DNA from: an uncultured bacterium
Lineage (GTDB): Bacteria > Verrucomicrobiota > Verrucomicrobiia > Opitutales > Intestinicryptomonadaceae
Direction: 5' to 3'
NCBI GenBank assembly: GCA_905214995.1
Contig: CAJMOT010000034.1
Coordinates: forward strand, 1 to 20,331
Length of the DNA: 20,331 bases
In this document: piece by piece, positions 16,181-20,331 of the stretch
Numbering within the stretch: position 1 is the first letter of the stretch
Layout of the letters: every line of letters begins with the position of its first letter
Translations under genes and position numbers: made by a program
The notes under the pieces: generated by a model
The model's input: only the letters and a program-made list of their open reading frames with translations
The model's database searches: none
Told to the model about the DNA's origin: nothing

Positions 16181-16959
16181 ATGAAATTCGCCAAATTTCC
16201 CTATTTTCCGCTTGCGTTTTTCTGCGTTTCCGCGGCGTTTGCGGCTCCGGAAAGAATCGTTTTCTACACCGACATGGGCAACGGCGCGGACGACGCGCTC
16301 GCAATGCTCCGCCGCTTCAAAAATGAGGGAAAGGCGGAAATAGCCGCGTTTATCGTCAACAAGGGGTCCCCGAAGCCCCCGTTTTCTGCGCGCTGCTAAA
16401 CGAATATTTCGGGAACGGAAGCGTTCCCGTCGGACATATCGCGGACGGCAAAACCCCCTGGACGGGGGCGTTCGCCGCAAAAAAGATAAAATTCTTTTCG
16501 GCGATGGGCGGAAATTTCGCAGCCGCGGAGCGCGCGGAATATAATATAAAAGAGGACGCAAAATCCGCGCAAATTTTCGCGAAACTCTGCCCGTCAAAAA
16601 TATATTTCAGCGGCTGCGAAGTCGGGGAAGGGCTGCGCTTCCCGCAAAGCGCGCTCGTCGAAAAAACGCGCCCGGGCAATCCCGTAAACGAAGCCTTCAA
16701 GCTCTGCGCCGGAACCGTAAACGGCGGAAAATCCGACAGGCACGACCGCCCGTCGTGGGATTTGACGAGCGTCTTGTTCGTTTTCGAATCCGAACTATTC
16801 GGCGTCTCCGAAAGCGGAAACGTTTCGTTCGACAACGCCGGCCGGACGAAATTTTCTCCGTCGGAGGGCGGGAAATCCGCATATCTGAAAATCCCCGAGG
16901 GGAAAGCGGAAAAAATTCTCGAAAAACTCGCATATGCCGCCTATGAACCGCTCAATTAA
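16181..16959 (+). pseudogene. Nucleoside-hydrolase-like exported protein, one frameshift
   Basis: A signal peptide (MKFAKFPYFPLAFFCVSAAFA) is followed by RIVFYTDMGNGADDALAML, the Asp-rich calcium/ribose-binding motif that opens inosine-uridine nucleoside hydrolases. The frame breaks at codon 61: after VNKG it runs into a stop at 16397-16399. In the next frame the protein continues without gap as VPEAPVFCALLNEYFGN, KFFSAMGGNFAA, IYFSGCEVGEGL, DRPSWDLTSVLFVFE and ends at TAA 16957. The later motifs match the family (MGG, F-S-G-x-E-x-G, R-x-SWD-x-T-x-VL). The break sits in the GGGG run 16363-16366, where one extra G would restore a protein of 259 residues. It is either a recent inactivating mutation, a homopolymer sequencing error or, less likely, frameshifting. 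The downstream esterase-like gene overlaps its end. Confidence 0.8.
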
Positions 16960-17776
16960 GACGATGTTTACTATTATGATCTCGCTATCCGCCGCATTTG
17001 CGGCGGCGGGCGAAATCAAGACGCTCGAGCTCAAGCCGGCAAAGGGCATGACGCGCGCCAACCTCTCCTATATCGAGCCCGCGGCGGGCTCCAAGCCGCG
17101 CGGCTTTCTGCTGCTGGCGTCCGGATACAACAGCGACGGGACATTCATCATAAAAAAGCCGGAATGGAGGGAGTTTACGAAAAAGTTCGGGCTGATTCCC
17201 GTCGGGCTGTCGTTCGCCTCGGAACTCCCCAATTTGAGGGACGGCACGGGCTATTATTACGCCTCAAAAGGCTCCGGAAAGGTTTTGCTGGACGGCCTCG
17301 AAAAGATAGCCGGCGGCGAACTGCCGATATACATGTGCGGATTTTCGGGCGGGGCGCACTTTGTGGCGCGGTTCGCGGAGTGGAAGCCCGGGAGGGTCGG
17401 GGCGTTCTGCGCCTGCGCCGCCGGATGGCGGGATTACCCCGCCGCATAAAGACGCCCCATGCGCGATAATCGCGTGCGGGGAAAATGACGAGCGGCTGAA
17501 AGCGTGCTTCGACTACTTTTCGCGGGGGCGAAGGCTCGGGCGCAAGCGGACTTGGATAGAGCTCGCCGGCACGGGGCATTCGCATTCCGGGAGGCTCGAC
17601 GAATTCGTCCGCGAATACTTCGGGGCTATTATGGACAAAAGCCGAAAAGGCCTGTCTGCGAAAACCTCGAGTCTGGGAAAATCCAGCCGGAGATGTTTGC
17701 GCGCTCGTCGAAAATCCCGCAATCCTACTATCCCGACGAAAAGCTCGCAAAGTCCTCCCCCCATTCCCGAAAGTGA
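16934..17776 (+). pseudogene. Secreted alpha/beta-hydrolase (esterase-like), two frameshifts
   Basis: The first frame (16934-17449; ATG at 16943 is an alternative start) has a signal peptide, then GFLLLASGYNSDG and the nucleophile elbow CGFSGGAHFVARFAEW with Ser138, and stops after GWRDYPAA. Skipping one C in the CCCC run at 17437-17440 continues the protein as PPHKDAPCAIIACGENDERL (the acid-residue region) and ELAGTGHSHSGRLDEF (the His region), reaching EYFGAIMDKSRKG. A second shift near 17648-17651 continues PVCENLESGKIQPEMFARS to the TGA at 17774. Joined, the three parts give about 280 residues with a plausible Ser-Asp-His triad. The gene overlaps the nucleoside-hydrolase-like gene by 26 bases, so both were probably one transcript. 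The order of motifs is clear for the first two parts; the last is less certain. Confidence 0.72.
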
Positions 17777-17777
17777 C

Positions 17778-17811
17778 GCGCGGGAAAATGCGCGCCTCAA
17801 ACGTTTTTTTT
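17778..17811 (+). terminator. Possible terminator after esterase-like gene
   Basis: GCGCG and CGCGC form a 5-bp stem with an 8-base loop two bases after the stop, and a run of eight T's follows eight bases later. The distance between stem and T-run is long for a good terminator. The T-rich stretch could instead belong to the promoter of the next gene. Confidence 0.3.
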
Positions 17812-17866
17812 CTTTATCAAACGATGTTCGTGCATTAACGTGCGGGAAAAAGATTTTCATCATATT

Positions 17867-18529
17867 ATGCGAAACGTATTCCAATTTATCTTCGCGCTCG
17901 CCTTTGCGTTCGCGGGCGAATGCTTCGCGCAGACTCCGAAACCCGCGGAGACGGCGGGCGTTTTCGTATCCATAGACACGGTCAAGCGCGACGACATCAA
18001 AGCCTACGCGGATTCCCAAAAGGGTTTTGAGGAAGCCGCCAAAAAGTCGCCCGGCTGCCTGCGCGCTCTCTTCATGCAAAACGCATTTTACAAGGACAAG
18101 TTCATAAGGTACGCGGAATTTTCCTCCGCCGCCGACGCGAAGAAATTCGCCGAAGCCCAGCGCGCCCTCAAAACGCCCGCCCAGTCGGAGACGGCTGTGT
18201 ACGAGGCGGCGAAACAGGCCGACGCCTCGACGCCGCTGATAATAGCCGTCGATTTCGACGAAATTCCCGCGGCCTCAATCGCCGAATTCATGAAGATATC
18301 AAAACCATTGCGCGACGGCACAAATACGGAAAAGGACACGCTCTCGTACGAGCTGTATGTCTCCCCCGAAAATCCCACCCGCTTCTTCCTCTTCGAGCTC
18401 TACAAAAACCGCGCCGCCCACGCTTTCCACTCCAAACAATCCCATTTCACCGAATGGGATAAGAAATGCTCGGAAATGAAATTCGGGCGCAAGGGCAAAT
18501 TCATAGACGTAAAGGCCCCCTCTAAATAG
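17867..18529 (+). CDS. Exported protein with two ABM-like (monooxygenase-fold) domains
   Basis: The 220-residue product has a signal peptide (MRNVFQFIFALAFAFAGECFA-Q) and two halves of similar plan. The N-terminal half (about 30-110) has VFVSIDTVKRDDIKAYADS and KDKFIRYAEFSSAADAKKF. The C-terminal half has PLIIAVDFDEIPAASIAEFM, then TLSYELYVSPENPTRFFLFE and KNRAAHAFHSKQSHFTEWD. The second pattern (E-x-Y followed by A-x-x-x-H and S-x-HF) is that of the antibiotic biosynthesis monooxygenase/YgiN dimeric alpha-beta barrel. ABM proteins are usually single cytoplasmic domains; an exported tandem form is less common and may fold as one pseudo-dimer. An in-frame GTG at 17840 would lengthen the N-terminus, but the signal peptide favours this start. 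The substrate is unknown. Confidence 0.8.
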   Translation: MRNVFQFIFALAFAFAGECFAQTPKPAETAGVFVSIDTVKRDDIKAYADSQKGFEEAAKKSPGCLRALFMQNAFYKDKFIRYAEFSSAADAKKFAEAQRALKTPAQSETAVYEAAKQADASTPLIIAVDFDEIPAASIAEFMKISKPLRDGTNTEKDTLSYELYVSPENPTRFFLFELYKNRAAHAFHSKQSHFTEWDKKCSEMKFGRKGKFIDVKAPSK

Positions 18530-18607
18530 GCTTTGCCTCCGGATTCCGCGCCCTTTCTTTCTTCGGGATTTGCCTCCGTCCGCAAAGAATCGCCCGTTAA
18601 TGGGCAA

Positions 18608-18639
18608 AAAAAGGCGCGCCGAATTCGGCGCGTCTTTTT
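18608..18639. terminator. Bidirectional terminator around an 18-bp palindrome
   Basis: CGCGCCGAATTCGGCGCG is a perfect palindrome, extended on both sides by pairing of AAAAAGG with TCTTTTT (one G-T pair). It ends with T-runs in both directions, so it can stop the ABM-like gene from the left and the O-antigen ligase-like gene from the right. Confidence 0.8.
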
Positions 18640-18716
18640 GCTCTGCGGAAAAAGCCCAACGCAAGACTGCAAGACAGGGACATGCGAGCCCGACCAAACG
18701 CCGGCGCAAGGCTCCG

Positions 18717-20147
18717 TCAGCCCTCCGACACGTCCCAGCCGAAAAAGGCGTACATCAGCACCGAAAACGACGCCATAACCGCCACGCTCTCAAACGGCGT
18801 GCGCACGCACGCGAGGAAGGCGACGGCCGCAACCGAAAGCCCAAGCGCTGCGGAGCTCAGGCTGATCCTGCGCCTGGCGAGCGCCGCGCACAAAAACAGC
18901 GCGGGAGTTGCCAGAACGAGGGCGAGGCCCGCATAGCCGTTTTCTATGACGCACCTCTCCAAATCGGACTTCGGCGACTGCCACGGAGCCGGCCCGAGGT
19001 CGCTGCCCTGAAAATATGAGAACACCGTGGAAAACGACGCCTCCCCCCAGCCGAACACCGGCCGCTCCGCCCCCATCGCGGCAACGTCGTCGGACAACGC
19101 GGCAGTTTGGCGCTCAGTAAGGGCGTTCGGAGAAGCGGGGTCGGAAGAGAGGTCGGAAAGCCCCGCGCATTCGCCGCATTTGCCGACGGCGAAAAACAAA
19201 ACCGCCGCTCCGAGCGCCGCATAAGCCGAAAACGGAATCCACTCCCTGACTTTTACGGAGATTCCGCCCCTAATGCGGCTTATTCTGTACTTCCTCAAGT
19301 TGGACTTTGTGGGAACCGAGTCCGCCGCGAGCGCAAAAATCCCCGCGGCCTCCACGGTCGACGACAGCGCGGCCTCCACCGGCGCTCCGCGGAAAACCGC
19401 GCTCGCCCATAGCAGGAGAGAGCACGCCAACCCCCAAAACCTCCACGAGCACAGCGCCGGCCGGAGCGAAAAGCGCTGCGCCGAATATACCGCCGCCGCG
19501 AGCGCCCCGCCCTGCCACAGAATCGCGTACGCGCACCACGACGCCGCGCTCGGAAAGAGGGAGAAACCGCCGAGGCCGAACCCTATTTCGTCGTTTCCGG
19601 CAATCTCCGAGGCCGCGGCGAGCGCAAAACCCAGGACGGCGAGGAAAAACGCGGGTATCGAGCAATAGACAAATATTTTGCGCAGCACGAATTTCGACGT
19701 CGCCACGAAGTAGAGCGAAAGCCCGCACGCGGCGGCGGACAGGGCGGCGAGCTCCGAGGTTATCGGATATATCGGATTTAACGCGCCCGACACTACCGCC
19801 CACTGCGGGTTGTCGGCAAACGCCGCCCAGTCCCTTCCGCCTATCGAAACCCACTCTATCACCGGCCTGCATGTCCCGACGGCGGCTATCGCGATGGCCG
19901 CGAAGTTCGGCAGCAGCAGAACGGGAAATTTCCACACCGCGCCGCGCCGCGCCGTCTGCCAATTCAGCGCGCCGTGGTACAGGCTTATGGGCGCGAGTAT
20001 GCCGAGGGCGATGAGCGCGCCAACCCCCAGGTCGGAATCTCCGCCGAATAGCAGCGCGGTCAGGCAGACGGCGGCCACGGCGGAAAACATCGCCATCGTC
20101 TCGCCCGAATTTCTCGAGGTTTTTAAAAGTACTTCTTCGTCTAACAT
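18717..20147 (-). CDS. O-antigen ligase/polymerase-like polytopic membrane protein
   Basis: The 476-residue product has about ten or more hydrophobic segments, a long polar loop around residues 330-400 and a short tail. The loop and what follows (RPVFGWGEASFSTVFSYFQ, then SDLERCVIENGYAGLALVLA) resemble the periplasmic loop of the WaaL/Wzy superfamily, where a G-x-G...F segment precedes a polar loop and an E-x-G-x-x-G-L helix. These enzymes join or polymerise lipid-linked glycans at the periplasmic face of the inner membrane. Sequence similarity in the family is low, so ligase, polymerase or another glycan-transfer role cannot be separated. Its ATG overlaps the stop of the upstream DJ-1-family gene (TAATG), suggesting coupled translation, though I see no functional link. 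No glycosyltransferases lie in the window. Confidence 0.75.
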   Translation of the reverse strand: MLDEEVLLKTSRNSGETMAMFSAVAAVCLTALLFGGDSDLGVGALIALGILAPISLYHGALNWQTARRGAVWKFPVLLLPNFAAIAIAAVGTCRPVIEWVSIGGRDWAAFADNPQWAVVSGALNPIYPITSELAALSAAACGLSLYFVATSKFVLRKIFVYCSIPAFFLAVLGFALAAASEIAGNDEIGFGLGGFSLFPSAASWCAYAILWQGGALAAAVYSAQRFSLRPALCSWRFWGLACSLLLWASAVFRGAPVEAALSSTVEAAGIFALAADSVPTKSNLRKYRISRIRGGISVKVREWIPFSAYAALGAAVLFFAVGKCGECAGLSDLSSDPASPNALTERQTAALSDDVAAMGAERPVFGWGEASFSTVFSYFQGSDLGPAPWQSPKSDLERCVIENGYAGLALVLATPALFLCAALARRRISLSSAALGLSVAAVAFLACVRTPFESVAVMASFSVLMYAFFGWDVSEG

Positions 20148-20331
20148 TATCGCGCGGATTTGAAGCAGATTGACTCCGATATTTCGGCGGCTTTTTCGGC
20201 TCCGAAGAGCGCGGAAACTATTTCGAGCGCAAACTCTACGGCGGTTCCCGCTCCCTGCGAAGTTATGAGCGCGCCGTCGCGGACTGTGGAGGCCGCCGCG
20301 TCGCGCGTCGGGAGCTCGCCCGCGACGGACG
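20147..20331 (-). CDS. DJ-1/PfpI-family protein, C-terminal part
   Basis: Sixty residues are visible, ending at TAA 20149-20147; the gene continues beyond the right edge. DGALITSQGAGTAVEFALEI followed by VSALFGAEKAAEISESI is the characteristic end of DJ-1/ThiJ proteins (the TS-x-G-x-GTA-x-EF segment that packs by the active-site Cys). The nucleophile Cys and the start lie outside the window, so the activity (glyoxalase-, deglycase- or chaperone-type) cannot be judged. The downstream O-antigen ligase-like gene starts within its stop codon. Confidence 0.85.
   Translation of the reverse strand, partial: SVAGELPTRDAAASTVRDGALITSQGAGTAVEFALEIVSALFGAEKAAEISESICFKSAR

Noticed and set aside
14765..16399. 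Open frame of 544 codons on the plus strand covering the minus-strand glycosidase gene
   Set aside because: Most of it is antisense to the glycosidase. Only its last part from 16181 is coding, as the first segment of the nucleoside-hydrolase-like gene.

Overview
The window is a compact, GC-rich bacterial segment. The gene set suggests Verrucomicrobiota or a relative: an extended acyl carrier protein of about 120 residues, a GldA/GldF/GldG-like ABC cluster followed by DUF4340 and AsmA-like genes, a secreted GH97 enzyme and further secreted carbohydrate-related proteins. This placement is inferred from gene content; no rRNA or tRNA is visible. Many genes lack an obvious Shine-Dalgarno sequence, although a few in the ABC operon have good ones.

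Layout. (1) 6-851 (-): a rubredoxin domain fused to the N-terminal domain of a thiamine-diphosphate enzyme, stopping early near the window edge. (2) 1070-3106 (+): an exported GH97 alpha-glycosidase, with a perfect 20-bp palindrome just upstream and a strong hairpin terminator downstream. (3) 3288-3665 (-): an AT-richer strip that looks empty but holds a decayed gene for a small membrane protein with two C-terminal zinc-ribbon repeats; the two repeats are recognisable across frameshifts and stops. (4) 11656 down to 3667 (-): one tightly packed operon of ABC ATPase, ABC-2 permease, GldG-like protein, DUF4340 protein and a 946-residue AsmA-like protein. The first three genes overlap by 4 bp, and the other junctions are gaps of 4 and 2 bp. 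(5) 11733-12104 (-) acyl carrier protein, divergent from 12188-12961 (+) RsmE-like rRNA methyltransferase, which overlaps by 4 bp a secreted protein of unknown function (12958-14145). (6) 14429-16081 (-): a lipoprotein-like TIM-barrel glycosidase, divergent from two (+) genes, a nucleoside-hydrolase-like gene and an esterase-like gene. Both are broken by one-base shifts in short homopolymers. (7) 17867-18529 (+): an exported protein with two ABM-like domains, and a bidirectional terminator. (8) 20147-18717 (-): an O-antigen ligase-like membrane protein, preceded by the C-terminal end of a DJ-1/PfpI-family gene that runs off the right edge.

How the genes work together. The ABC/GldG/DUF4340/AsmA operon looks like one envelope-associated machine: an ATPase and permease, two membrane-anchored extracytoplasmic accessory proteins, and an AsmA-type protein usually linked to lipid or outer-membrane homeostasis. 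The secreted GH97, the clan-D-like lipoprotein, the nucleoside hydrolase, the esterase and the unknown secreted protein suggest degradation of polysaccharides and other organic matter outside the cytoplasm. No CRISPR array, insertion sequence, phage gene or defence system was seen. The most unusual items are the zinc-ribbon relic, the rubredoxin-TPP fusion that ends early, and the cluster of homopolymer frameshifts at 16.36-17.65 kb.
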